A DNA stretch of 27,352 nt from CAYVBW01 sp964449995. GTDB lineage: Bacteria > Patescibacteriota > Microgenomatia > UBA1400 > PJMF01. How positions within the stretch are numbered: the stretch's first letter is position 1; each line of letters begins with the position of its first letter. The notes under the pieces are model-generated. The model was not told the DNA's origin and did no database searches. It was given only the letters and a program-made list of their open reading frames with translations. The stretch spans positions 1-27,352 of the forward strand of contig CAYVBW010000013.1 of the NCBI GenBank assembly GCA_964449995.1. Direction: 5' to 3'. Position numbers and translations under genes: made by a program. Shown piece by piece: positions 1 to 7,927 of the stretch.

Positions 1-668
1 AGATAATCAAATCCAAACTCATTATTTGTTCCATAAGTGATATCAGCTAAATATGCTTCCTGACGAGTAATCTGCTGAAAATGCTCCAAACGTTCGTCTC
101 CACGCTCTTCGCTATCTATCTCTGGATCGTAAAGTTTTGACTCATCATGCACAATAACTGCTGCAGACAATCCTAAAAAGTGATAAATGGGACCCATCCA
201 ACCCACACCAATTTCAGCCAAATAATCATTAACTGTTACCAAATGAGATCCCTTACCCAAAAGAGCATTTAAATAGAGCGGACAAGTAACAGTTAAAGTT
301 TTTCCTTCTCCAGTTTTTTGTTCAGTAATAATACCATTATGAATTGCAATTCCTGCTAGCAGTTGGACATCAAAATGCCTCATCCCCGTGATTCGACGAG
401 AAACTTCTCTAACAGTAGCAAATGCTTCTGGTAAAAGGCGGTCTAAAACTTCTTTCTCTTTAAGTTGTAATTCTTCTTTAGTTAAAGAATTGCTTTCCTG
501 AAATGATTTTTGAATGATTTGTTTAAACTTATCAGTTTGGGCTGCTAGTTCCTGATCATCCATTTTTTTTATAACTGGCTCTAGCTCGTTGATTTGCTCA
601 ACGATAACTTGATAGCGATCAAGTTTACGCTTGTTCTCATCAAAAATATTTGAGATAAATTTAAACAT
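1..668 (-). CDS. secA: SecA preprotein translocase ATPase, N-terminal part (gene runs off the left edge)
   Basis: SecA is the cytoplasmic ATPase that drives unfolded proteins through SecYEG. The 222 codons present carry the start of the DEAD-like motor: the helical opening MFKFISNIFDENKRKLDRYQ, a RRITGMRHFDVQLLAG segment, Walker A as TGEGKT (preceded by EQK where most SecA have EMK), the TVNDYLA motif and the DITYGTNNEFGFDYL block. The rest of the protein, including the preprotein cross-linking and helical scaffold domains, lies outside the window. The start ATG is the first in frame and fits the family. It follows serS by 45 bases on the same strand, so it is probably the last gene seen of the serS-lysS-greA run. 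A TAGAAT box ends 7 bases before the ATG, but without a good -35. Identity is clear from the motifs. Confidence 0.95.
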   Translation of the reverse strand, partial: MFKFISNIFDENKRKLDRYQVIVEQINELEPVIKKMDDQELAAQTDKFKQIIQKSFQESNSLTKEELQLKEKEVLDRLLPEAFATVREVSRRITGMRHFDVQLLAGIAIHNGIITEQKTGEGKTLTVTCPLYLNALLGKGSHLVTVNDYLAEIGVGWMGPIYHFLGLSAAVIVHDESKLYDPEIDSEERGDERLEHFQQITRQEAYLADITYGTNNEFGFDY

Positions 669-713
669 AAAAGATATTCTAACTCCAATTTCGCAAGAAA
701 GACATGGCAAATT

Positions 714-1967
714 TTACAAATATTGTTGAAGTGCTTGAGGAATCTCAACTGAACCGTCTGCCTTTTGATAATTTTCAACTATTGCAGCCAATAAACGAGG
801 AGTGGCCAAAACTGTGTTGTTTAGCGAATAAGCGAATTTACTGGTACCATCTTTTGCCTGATACTTTATTCCTAATCTTCGAGTTTGAAAATCATTAAAA
901 TAGCTAGCACTATGAGTCTCTCGATATGCTTTTTGCGCAGGAAACCATGTTTCTATGTCATATTTTTTACGCTGACCAGCACCAATATCACCTGTACACA
1001 TCATTACCACTTGATAGGCTAAACCTAGTTCCTGCAATAATTTTTCACTATAATTCAACATTTTTTCATGCCAAAGCCGTGATTGCTTTTCATCAGCAAC
1101 AGTTAAGACAACTTGCTCAACCTTGTTGAACTGATGCACTCGGATAATCCCTTGAGTATCTTTACCATATGATCCGACTTCTCTTCTAAAACAGGGAGAC
1201 GTGCCAACGATTTTAATTGGTAAATCATCTTCTGTTAAAGTCTCACCCATATAATATGCTGTTAGAGCCACCTCAGCTGTACCAGTTAAATATTTATCAT
1301 CTTGAGTTTTATAATGATCTTCTTCTCCCCAAGGAAAATAACCCGTTCCAATCAATGCCTCCTGATTAACTAATACTGGAACAGTCATCGGACTAAACCC
1401 TTGCTTTATCATAAAATCCAAAGCGTAGCGTAAAATAGCCCGTTCTAGCAACACAGCTTCATTTTTTAAAAAATAAGACCTAAACCCTGCTATTTTTACT
1501 GCTCGTTGAATATCAAGCCAATCTAAATTTTCCATTACCTTCTCATGAGATAGGGGAGTAAAATTAAATTGAGATTTATCACCAACCTGCCTAACAACCT
1601 TGTTACTAGCTGCATCTTTTCCCACTGGCACCTCCTCAGCCGGAACATTAGGAATTTTTAGCATCAAAGATTCAAACTTTAAACTAACTTGTTTAAATTC
1701 TGGCTCAACTTGTTTTAACTGCTCTTTAAATTGCCTGCCTGTTTTGATTAGCTTCGAGTCTGGCTCACCCCCTTGATGCACCTGCTGTTTAATTTTTTCT
1801 GCATTTTCATTAACTTCTCTTCTAATACTGTCAACTTTTTGTTTTAAAGTACGCCTTTTTTCATCAACCTCTAGCAATCGATCTACTAGAGAGCTATCTA
1901 ACTGTTTATCAAGGCAAGCTTTTTTTACTTGCGAAACATTCTGACGAATAAATGAAATATCTAACAT
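714..1967 (-). CDS. serS: Seryl-tRNA synthetase
   Basis: Charges tRNA-Ser (and tRNA-Sec where present) with serine in the cytoplasm. The 417 residues match the usual bacterial length. Residues about 25-105 form the charged antiparallel coiled coil that holds the long variable arm of tRNA-Ser. The class II catalytic core follows, with TGTAEVAL at about 228-235, motif 2 around GTSPCFRREVGSYGKDTQG (255-273), and motif 3 as NNTVLATPR (383-391) followed by the ENYQKADGSVEIP tail typical of the family. The ATG follows the lysS stop by only 7 bases, so the two synthetases are surely co-transcribed. No Shine-Dalgarno sequence is visible in that gap, so translation may depend on coupling to lysS. Confidence 0.97.
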   Translation of the reverse strand: MLDISFIRQNVSQVKKACLDKQLDSSLVDRLLEVDEKRRTLKQKVDSIRREVNENAEKIKQQVHQGGEPDSKLIKTGRQFKEQLKQVEPEFKQVSLKFESLMLKIPNVPAEEVPVGKDAASNKVVRQVGDKSQFNFTPLSHEKVMENLDWLDIQRAVKIAGFRSYFLKNEAVLLERAILRYALDFMIKQGFSPMTVPVLVNQEALIGTGYFPWGEEDHYKTQDDKYLTGTAEVALTAYYMGETLTEDDLPIKIVGTSPCFRREVGSYGKDTQGIIRVHQFNKVEQVVLTVADEKQSRLWHEKMLNYSEKLLQELGLAYQVVMMCTGDIGAGQRKKYDIETWFPAQKAYRETHSASYFNDFQTRRLGIKYQAKDGTSKFAYSLNNTVLATPRLLAAIVENYQKADGSVEIPQALQQYL

Positions 1968-1974
1968 ATTATTT

Positions 1975-4026
1975 TTAGGTAAAAATGTTAATTAAAAATT
2001 CAATATGATCTCCTGCCTCTTCTTGGATTAAACTAAATCCTTGAGCTATATCATCTCTATTTATATTAGCAGCAAAAGATTTATCTTTAAGTTTTTTTAA
2101 AACCTTAGATGCCTTCATCCCTTTAAAATTATCTGGTCTCATTAAAGAATAGGCGTGCAAAAAACCACTTAGCTCGTCACAAGCAAAGAGATATCTTTCT
2201 AAAAGTGTTGTGGGTTGAGCTTGAGTTATATGTGGAGCGTGAGCTCTAACAGCTTGAATTAAAGCCTGAGGATAATCTGATAATAATTCATTAACTGATT
2301 TGTTAGGGTGTTCTTCTGGAAACTTCTCCCAATCAAGATCATGCAATAAGCCTGTTTGGTACCAAAGATCAACGTCTTGTCCTAACTTTTTTGCATATCC
2401 CTCCATAGCTTGTGCTACCAGCTCGCAATGATGACGCAAATTAACATCTTCTATATATTTTTCTAAAAGCTGCTGAGACTCTTTCCGAGAGGGAAGAGAT
2501 TTATCAACTCGATTCTTTTCTGATTGTAGTTGATCTTTTTCCTCATGATTTCGTTGATTGTTCTCAGAACTGTGGACTGTTTTTGGTTTGAGGGTTGGAA
2601 AAGCAATTACTTCTCGAATCGACCAAGTATTGGTTAAAAACATTACCAAGCGATCGATGCCAATACCAATTCCTCCCAAAGGAGGCATTCCGTATTCCAT
2701 TGCTTGCAAAAAGTCTTCGTCCACCGGATGAGCATCTACATCGCCAGCTCTTAGGTGTTGTTGCTCATTCTCAAAAAGTTGACGTTGATCAATTGGATCA
2801 ACAATCTCACTCCAACCATCTGCCAATTCTTTACCGCCCACATAAGCCTCAAAACGTTCGCAATATTTAGGATTCTGGCGATGAGCCTTAGCCAATGGAC
2901 TCACGTCTCGTGGATAATCAATAATCCAAATCGGTTGAATTAATTGAGGAGTCACCAGCTTATCAAAAAGAGTAAACATAGCTGTTCCCCGATTAAAACC
3001 CGCAGGCAACTCAAGTTTATGTTTAAACAAAAGCTCCTTAACTGCTTTATCGTCTATACTTTCAAAATCAATATCAACATATTGTTTTAAAGCATCAACC
3101 ATTGCAACTCGAGGCCATTTTCCACTCAAATCTATATTTTTTTGTCCAACTTTTATCTTTGTTGAACCATTAACTATTTTCGCAACTGTTTTTACTAAAT
3201 CTTCAGCCACATCCATCATAGTCTGATAATCTGTATAAGCCTGGTACCATTCAATCATGGTAAACTCCGGCTGATGAGTTTGATCAATTCCCTCATTTCT
3301 AAAATTGCGCGAAATCTCAAAAATCTTTTCATAACCCCCAACTATTAATCTTTTTAAATATAGTTCTGGAGCTATCCTTAAATACAAATTTGCATCAAGG
3401 GCATTCATATGAGTTGAAAAGGGTTTAGCATTAGTGCCGCCGTATAATGGCTGCAGTACAGGGGTTTCAACTTCTATGAAGCCATGGCTGTCCTGAAGAA
3501 ATCTACGAATTTCTTTTAAAATCTGCCAGCGAGCATCCAACACTTGCCTTACATCATCATTGATCAATATATCTATATAGCGTCGGCGAAACCTTATATC
3601 TTTATTTTCTGCAACATTCCATTGAGAAGGGAGAGGTCGCAAGGCTTTTCCTAAAAACTTAATTTCCGAAGCTAAAATGGTTAGCTCCCCAGTCTTGGTC
3701 AAGATCACTTCCCCAGAAACACCAATAAAATCACCGGGGTCAACATAACCCACAACAGCAAGTTGTTTTGAATCAACACCATCTTCACGAACCATAATTT
3801 GGATTGAATCGGTTGAGTCCTTAAGGTCAAAAAAAACAACCTTCCCATGAGGTCTAACAGACATCACGCGACCGGCTGTTTTGACTTGACTGCCTTCATC
3901 TATAGCCCTAGCTTCATTGATGGTATGCTTTTTATCAAAACTATAAGGATGAATTACAACGTCTAAATTTTCCAAAGCTTTGCGTTTTTCTAATTTAGCT
4001 TTAATGGCATCATCTATTCTAGACAT
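1975..4026 (-). CDS. lysS: Lysyl-tRNA synthetase (class II) with a C-terminal HD hydrolase domain
   Basis: Residues 1-480 are a complete class II LysRS. An OB-fold anticodon-binding domain covers about 45-125; motif 1 lies around GFIEVETPVLQPLYGGTNAK (182-201); motif 2 is FEISRNFRNEGIDQTHQPEF (236-255); motif 3 is GIGIGIDRLVM (452-462). After a charged linker (about 483-515) comes an extra domain of about 165 residues with HD-superfamily metal ligands: H533, H562-D563 (LLHDLDWEKFPEEHP), H596 and D617 (ACDELSGF). From memory it resembles the stand-alone predicted hydrolases of COG2316. LysRS normally ends near residue 500, so this is a fusion, in one uninterrupted frame. The HD substrate is not known. 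LysRS enzymes are noted for making Ap4A, and another HD family (YqeK) cleaves Ap4A, so a nucleotide role is possible but unproven. The gene sits 42 bases after greA. Confidence 0.94.
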   Translation of the reverse strand: MSRIDDAIKAKLEKRKALENLDVVIHPYSFDKKHTINEARAIDEGSQVKTAGRVMSVRPHGKVVFFDLKDSTDSIQIMVREDGVDSKQLAVVGYVDPGDFIGVSGEVILTKTGELTILASEIKFLGKALRPLPSQWNVAENKDIRFRRRYIDILINDDVRQVLDARWQILKEIRRFLQDSHGFIEVETPVLQPLYGGTNAKPFSTHMNALDANLYLRIAPELYLKRLIVGGYEKIFEISRNFRNEGIDQTHQPEFTMIEWYQAYTDYQTMMDVAEDLVKTVAKIVNGSTKIKVGQKNIDLSGKWPRVAMVDALKQYVDIDFESIDDKAVKELLFKHKLELPAGFNRGTAMFTLFDKLVTPQLIQPIWIIDYPRDVSPLAKAHRQNPKYCERFEAYVGGKELADGWSEIVDPIDQRQLFENEQQHLRAGDVDAHPVDEDFLQAMEYGMPPLGGIGIGIDRLVMFLTNTWSIREVIAFPTLKPKTVHSSENNQRNHEEKDQLQSEKNRVDKSLPSRKESQQLLEKYIEDVNLRHHCELVAQAMEGYAKKLGQDVDLWYQTGLLHDLDWEKFPEEHPNKSVNELLSDYPQALIQAVRAHAPHITQAQPTTLLERYLFACDELSGFLHAYSLMRPDNFKGMKASKVLKKLKDKSFAANINRDDIAQGFSLIQEEAGDHIEFLINIFT

Positions 4027-4068
4027 GGGGGTATTTAAAATCTGTAATTGGTAAATCGGAGGGAAAAA

Positions 4069-4545
4069 TTACTTAACTTTATCCACAACATAAACTATAT
4101 CTCCAGCGGGAGCGCTGACCACAGCTTCATCTCCCTGTTTTTTTCCCAACAGTGCTTTACCTAGAGGAGAAACAATAGAAATTTTACCCTTTTCAACATC
4201 ACCTTCAAATTCTCCAACAATCATAATTTTCTTTTTATTTTTTTTATTATTTTTTGGATAAGTGACAACTTGACTACCAATGCCTATAGTAGTCTTGCTG
4301 CGAGTTTTATTAACCACCTCTGCTCTTTTGATCACATCTTCAATCTCTGAGATCCTAGCATCGATAATCTCTTTATCTTCTTTTGCGTTCTGATACTCTG
4401 TATTTTCACTTAAATCGCCCTTATCTCTGGCAATAGAAATTCTTTTTATTACTGCTGGTAGCTTTTCATTCACTAATTCATCGAGTTCGTTTTGCAACTC
4501 TTTTAATCCGTCTTTAGTTAGTTGAATTTTACTTTTTGCTGACAT
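4069..4545 (-). CDS. greA: Transcription elongation factor GreA
   Basis: GreA binds the secondary channel of RNA polymerase and stimulates cleavage of backtracked RNA. At 158 residues it has the usual size. The N-terminal coiled coil (about 10-75) carries the acidic tip as ARDKGDLSENTEYQNAKED; its aspartate and glutamate position the catalytic Mg2+. The C-terminal FKBP-like domain contains EGDVEKGKISIVSPLGKALLGKKQGD and ends in a short strand. A lysine/asparagine-rich loop (KNNKKNKKKI) interrupts the start of that domain. A TATACT box on the minus strand ends 10 bases before the ATG, giving a predicted leader of about four bases. GreA is first in the run greA-lysS-serS-secA. Confidence 0.96.
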   Translation of the reverse strand: MSAKSKIQLTKDGLKELQNELDELVNEKLPAVIKRISIARDKGDLSENTEYQNAKEDKEIIDARISEIEDVIKRAEVVNKTRSKTTIGIGSQVVTYPKNNKKNKKKIMIVGEFEGDVEKGKISIVSPLGKALLGKKQGDEAVVSAPAGDIVYVVDKVK

Positions 4546-4555
4546 AATGCTGGAT

Positions 4556-4561
4556 AGTATA
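4556..4561 (-). promoter_or_regulatory. -10 box of the greA-lysS-serS-secA promoter
   Basis: TATACT on the minus strand, 10 bases from the greA ATG. The -35 region is A/T-rich with no clear TTGACA match. The start would fall about four bases before the ATG, leaving no room for a Shine-Dalgarno site. Confidence 0.5.
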
Positions 4562-4612
4562 ACACAAAAACCTTATAAATTCTTTTTATTGTGCTATAAA
4601 AAAACAAAAAAA

Positions 4613-6496
4613 TTAATTTGCCAAAACTACAATGGCGTCAAAATTGCCCCTGGGATCTTCTGCTGATGTTTTATCTGAAAATACTAACTCTAAATCTAAA
4701 TCTTCACTAATAGTTTGCAATAAAGCACCATCTTCTTCTTCCATTAATAGATAAAATCCAGCCTCATAGTCATCAACAGCATTTCTAGCTTCAACTTCAC
4801 CATATCCTGCTTCCTCTAACACAGCTGCAATCTCTCCTGCATATCCTGCTTTTGCTGTTGCGTTAACTACCCTTATAGAATAATCTTCTCTATTTATCTC
4901 AATCATCGGCGTAGGAGAAGGCTCTAGAGTTGGCTCTGGCTCAAGTTCTGTATCAGTCACTACTGGTGCCTCTACTGGTTGTCGCTGTGAAAGTTGTAAA
5001 ACTCCAAAGCCAATCCCAACACCTATGGCCACAGTTAGAGCAAAACTTCCAAAACCTATTAAAATGACTCTCAGCAAATTACTAGTGCCATCATCATTTT
5101 TAAGAGTTTTTCTTTGAGGTGGGACAGCTGTTGCAGTAGTTTTTGATTGATCATCATCAACTTGATCCTTAAATTTACTAGAAAATTTCTTTAAATCTAC
5201 TGGTTCTTCTGTTTCAGAAGGAGTTGCTAAAGGTTTTGGCTGCTGCTCTTCAGACTCTTCCTCTGATTCATCCCCAAAACTGGCAGCTGAAAGAGAGGCA
5301 GCTGCTGGCTGATAAGACCTAGTGGGCATTTCTTGAGCCTGGATTGTCTCAGCTTTATCCATCTCAGCTTCAGATTTAGGATCAGATAATTCTGCTTCAT
5401 CCAAAGGTTCTTCTTTTTTTTCCTGAGCTTCATCCTCTTCAATCGACTCAACCTCAGCCTCAACTTCTGATTCCTTTTCCTCAGTCTGAGTTGTTTTTTC
5501 TTGATCAGGCTCCTGTCCTGGTTTCGGAAGATCTTCAGTAGCAAGTTTGTCAGGCTCGACCTGCTCTTGTAGTTGGGATTCTGTAAATTTTTCCTCATCA
5601 GCTACTTGCATAAGAGCGGCCTGCATTTCTTCGCTTACTTCAACATCAGATAAATTAAATTCAGGAATTATAAATTCATCAATAGAAACAGTTCTTATAG
5701 CCGAAGTCATTGCTTTCTCAATAAAATTTGGCAAGGCTTCATCTTTATTATCATTTTGAGCCAGCTGCTGAATCGGTATAATGCCTTCCAGCTTTTGTTT
5801 TAACTCCTCTTCTACGGCCTCATCAGAAAGCAAATAAGCAGTTTGCATACTTGACTCTGCCCCTTTCATAGTTTTGATAGCTTCAACAAATCTATCTATA
5901 TTTTCTATAGAATCAACCATAGGCTGATCAACACCAATATAATGCTTTGCCATAAATAAATTCTGGCCCATTTGCACCAAAGAAACTGAAGGCTCAAGCG
6001 AAACCAGGGATTTCAAAGTCCAACTTAATGGATAAATTTTATTTAATTTTACTTTTTTGTCTTCAAAAGCCAATTTAAGAGGGGCTAGGGCAGAGTGTTG
6101 AACTGTTGACAACTGTACTTTATGCGTACCCTTATATTCACTAAGAATAAAAGTTTCAATCTGGTGAGATTCCAGATCAATATGCAAACTAGGGATGACC
6201 CCTTCCTGTAAATACTCCTTAACTTCTGCTTCAGTTTTTTTCTCAACATTAATGATGGTGTTGGTAAAAATCTCGTCAGCTATGATTACGTCTAATTCTC
6301 CTTCTTCTAGCTTGTCTTCAATACGCTCAACTAGTTTTTTAATATTCTCAAAAATAAGCTTGTTATCATCCATAAGCTGACCATTAAATTGCTTAAAGCT
6401 TTGAACTGTGAATGTATGTGGCTGTTTACCTGGTAAAAATTCAGCTAAATAGGCTAGGTCTGGTAAAATATAGAGTAACTTTTGAGTATCGAGCAT
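4613..6496 (-). CDS. Acidic single-pass membrane protein with a LytR_C domain
   Basis: I do not recognise this as a named protein. From the chosen ATG it has 627 residues in four parts. Residues 1-285 form a mixed alpha/beta cytoplasmic region that loosely recalls the PilM/GspL-type actin-like fold, without clear nucleotide motifs. Residues 286-454 are a low-complexity linker very rich in Glu, Gln, Ser and Pro. Residues 473-502 are one hydrophobic segment (LLRVILIGFGSFALTVAIGV and onward). After a Pro/Glu/Thr spacer, residues 539-627 resemble LytR_C (IRVVNATAKAGYAGEIAAVL, ending DAIVVLAN), a small domain often found outside the membrane on cell-wall proteins. The frame is open for 46 codons further upstream, but that stretch contains the cupin terminator and a promoter, so the ATG at 6496 is preferred. 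A role linking cytoplasm to envelope is inference. Confidence 0.7.
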   Translation of the reverse strand: MLDTQKLLYILPDLAYLAEFLPGKQPHTFTVQSFKQFNGQLMDDNKLIFENIKKLVERIEDKLEEGELDVIIADEIFTNTIINVEKKTEAEVKEYLQEGVIPSLHIDLESHQIETFILSEYKGTHKVQLSTVQHSALAPLKLAFEDKKVKLNKIYPLSWTLKSLVSLEPSVSLVQMGQNLFMAKHYIGVDQPMVDSIENIDRFVEAIKTMKGAESSMQTAYLLSDEAVEEELKQKLEGIIPIQQLAQNDNKDEALPNFIEKAMTSAIRTVSIDEFIIPEFNLSDVEVSEEMQAALMQVADEEKFTESQLQEQVEPDKLATEDLPKPGQEPDQEKTTQTEEKESEVEAEVESIEEDEAQEKKEEPLDEAELSDPKSEAEMDKAETIQAQEMPTRSYQPAAASLSAASFGDESEEESEEQQPKPLATPSETEEPVDLKKFSSKFKDQVDDDQSKTTATAVPPQRKTLKNDDGTSNLLRVILIGFGSFALTVAIGVGIGFGVLQLSQRQPVEAPVVTDTELEPEPTLEPSPTPMIEINREDYSIRVVNATAKAGYAGEIAAVLEEAGYGEVEARNAVDDYEAGFYLLMEEEDGALLQTISEDLDLELVFSDKTSAEDPRGNFDAIVVLAN

Positions 6497-6544
6497 TGTT
6501 TTGGGCAGTTGATTAATAGGGTTAAAGATTAAAAAGCATCTTCT

Positions 6545-6573
6545 AGTATGAGGAAAAGTTGTTATTTTTGCAA
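6545..6573 (-). promoter_or_regulatory. Promoter of the LytR_C protein gene
   Basis: On the minus strand, TTGCAA (6568-6573), a 17-base spacer, then CATACT (6545-6550). This puts transcription start near 6538, about 40 bases before the ATG at 6496. It argues against a start at 6634. Confidence 0.55.
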
Positions 6574-6585
6574 GGGGAAAAACAT

Positions 6586-6622
6586 ATAAAAAATTAGCTG
6601 CAAGACATATCTCGCAGCTAAT
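6586..6622 (-). terminator. Rho-independent terminator after the cupin gene
   Basis: On the minus strand, ATTAGCTGC pairs with GCAGCTAAT, extended inwards by a G-U pair and AGA/TCT, around a TATG loop and followed by six T. This is one of the clearest terminators in the window. Confidence 0.85.
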
Positions 6623-6648
6623 CAAATTAATCACACAATAACAACAGT

Positions 6649-7035
6649 TTAGTGGTGATGTTCCGCTTCATAAGCATCGGCCTCAGCTTTATCTACATGC
6701 ACTGTCCCATCAGGATGATTGGGTGGAGAATAAATAGTATAGAGTTTAAGCGATTCATCTTCTGAGGCATTAATGATGTTGTGTTCTGCGCCGGCAGGCA
6801 CAATTACAGCATCGCCATCTTTAACACTCATTTCTTCGCCATTAATTACCACTTTTCCTTCACCTTCTTCAAACCTAAAAAACTGATCCACATCATCATG
6901 AACTTCAACTCCAATTTCTTCTCCTGGCTGCAGAGTCATAAGCACTAATTGACAGTACTTCCCTGTCCATAAAACTTTGCGGAAATTTTCATTTTCCTCA
7001 GTAGCTTTTTCAATATCGTCAAAATAATGATTCAT
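6649..7035 (-). CDS. Small cupin-domain protein
   Basis: A 128-residue single-domain cupin. The first cupin motif is G-x-EVHDDVDQFFRFEEGEG (H46, D50, E55) and the second contains PAGAEHNIIN (H85); these histidines and the glutamate are the likely metal ligands. The later block LYTIYSPPNHPDGTVHVDKAEA is typical of a small cupin family widespread in bacteria whose substrate is unknown to me; sugar-phosphate isomerase-like annotations are often given but are not supported by specific residues here. The protein ends in three histidines. The ATG is preceded by AGAAAGGG at a normal Shine-Dalgarno distance, and a TATACT box lies about 35 bases further upstream. With a strong terminator after it, this gene is probably transcribed alone. 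Confidence 0.85.
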   Translation of the reverse strand: MNHYFDDIEKATEENENFRKVLWTGKYCQLVLMTLQPGEEIGVEVHDDVDQFFRFEEGEGKVVINGEEMSVKDGDAVIVPAGAEHNIINASEDESLKLYTIYSPPNHPDGTVHVDKAEADAYEAEHHH

Positions 7036-7122
7036 ATTAGCCCTTTCTGTAAACTAATTACTAATTAAATTCAGTATAGCAAAAGGTGAAAAAAAATTAA
7101 GTATGGAGTTAAATAAATTTTG

Positions 7123-7196
7123 TGAGCCCGGTGGGATTCGAACCCACGACGCACAGCTTAAAAGGCTGTCGCTCTGACCACCTGAGCTACGGGCCC
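7123..7196 (-). tRNA. tRNA-Lys (anticodon UUU)
   Basis: The minus strand folds into a full cloverleaf. The acceptor GGGCCCG pairs with CGGGCTC, the D-arm is GCTC/GAGC, the anticodon stem ACAGC/GCTGT encloses loop CTTTTAA with anticodon TTT, and the T-arm contains GGTTCGAATCC. The discriminator is A. CCA is not encoded (ACA follows the acceptor), so it must be added after transcription. It lies between efp and the cupin gene. Confidence 0.97.
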
Positions 7197-7239
7197 GCAT
7201 ACTAACAAAATTCAGAATTTCTCGCTTAAAGAGCGCTTT

Positions 7240-7245
7240 ATTATA
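7240..7245 (-). promoter_or_regulatory. Possible -10 box for tRNA-Lys
   Basis: TATAAT on the minus strand about 44 bases before the mature tRNA-Lys 5' end. The -35 region is not well conserved, so read-through from efp is an alternative. Confidence 0.35.
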
Positions 7246-7292
7246 TCAAGCACAATACTAAAAAACTACTTTAAATTATCAAACAACAACAG

Positions 7293-7856
7293 TTATGCCC
7301 TGGAGACATATTTGCCCTCAGTTGTATCAACAACTAACTTCTCTCCCTTTTTAATAAATAAAGGAGCCTGAACAATTAACCCTGTTTCCATAGTCACTGG
7401 TTTAGTGCCAGCATTACTCCGATCTCCAGCTACTGCCTCCTGTGATTGAACAACTTTCATTGTGATCTTGGGTGGCAGATTCACGGTTAATGGTTCATTT
7501 TTGTAAAAAACAATATAAACCTTAATCTCAGGTACTAAAAAATTAATTTTGTCTCCTAAAATCTTATCTGGTACTTCTACTTGCTCATAAGAACGGGGCT
7601 CCATAAAGATAACTTGATCTCCGCTTTGATATAAAAACTGCATTTCTCTAGATTCAACATTGATTGTTTCTAGGGTGTCATGAGATTTAAAAACATGCTC
7701 AACATAACCTCCTGTGGCTAAATTCTCTAGTTTTGTTCTAGTAAAAGCTGACCCTTTACCAGGAGAAACAAACTTCTTTTTCACTACTTTATGTGGTTGC
7801 CCAAAGTGCATGAGGTACATCCCAGTTTCAATATTGCCTGCTTTAATTTTCGCCAT
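7293..7856 (-). CDS. efp: Elongation factor P
   Basis: EF-P binds the ribosome between the P and E sites and relieves stalling at polyproline. The 187 residues have three beta-barrel domains. Domain I carries the tip loop VSPGKGSAFTRTKL with K34, the residue that is beta-lysylated in Escherichia coli and differently modified or unmodified elsewhere. Domains II and III include PPKITMKVVQSQEAVAGDRS and TGLIVQAPLFIKKGEKLVVD. The frame is open for 12 codons further upstream, but the ATG at 7856 gives the normal MAKIKAGNIETG start. The promoter also ends just before it, so the upstream codons would not be transcribed. No modification enzyme is visible in this window. Confidence 0.97.
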   Translation of the reverse strand: MAKIKAGNIETGMYLMHFGQPHKVVKKKFVSPGKGSAFTRTKLENLATGGYVEHVFKSHDTLETINVESREMQFLYQSGDQVIFMEPRSYEQVEVPDKILGDKINFLVPEIKVYIVFYKNEPLTVNLPPKITMKVVQSQEAVAGDRSNAGTKPVTMETGLIVQAPLFIKKGEKLVVDTTEGKYVSRA

Positions 7857-7863
7857 GATGGCA

Positions 7864-7892
7864 ATTTTAACTGATAATTTAAATTCATGCAA
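7864..7892 (-). promoter_or_regulatory. efp promoter, predicted leaderless
   Basis: On the minus strand, TTGCAT (7887-7892), a 17-base spacer, and TAAAAT (7864-7869). Only seven bases separate the -10 box from the ATG at 7856, so the transcript should start at or within one or two bases of the start codon. Confidence 0.75.
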
Positions 7893-7927
7893 AATAAAAA
7901 TATTTCACCTTAATTAAATAAAAAAGG

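Noticed and set aside
5227..5759. Open frames on both strands inside the acidic linker region
   Set aside because: They arise from the repetitive GAA/GAG-rich code of the linker and have Lys/Leu/Ser-biased composition with no start signals.
6497..6634. 46 extra codons at the start of the LytR_C protein
   Set aside because: This stretch contains the cupin terminator and a TTGCAA-17-CATACT promoter, so it is unlikely to be translated.
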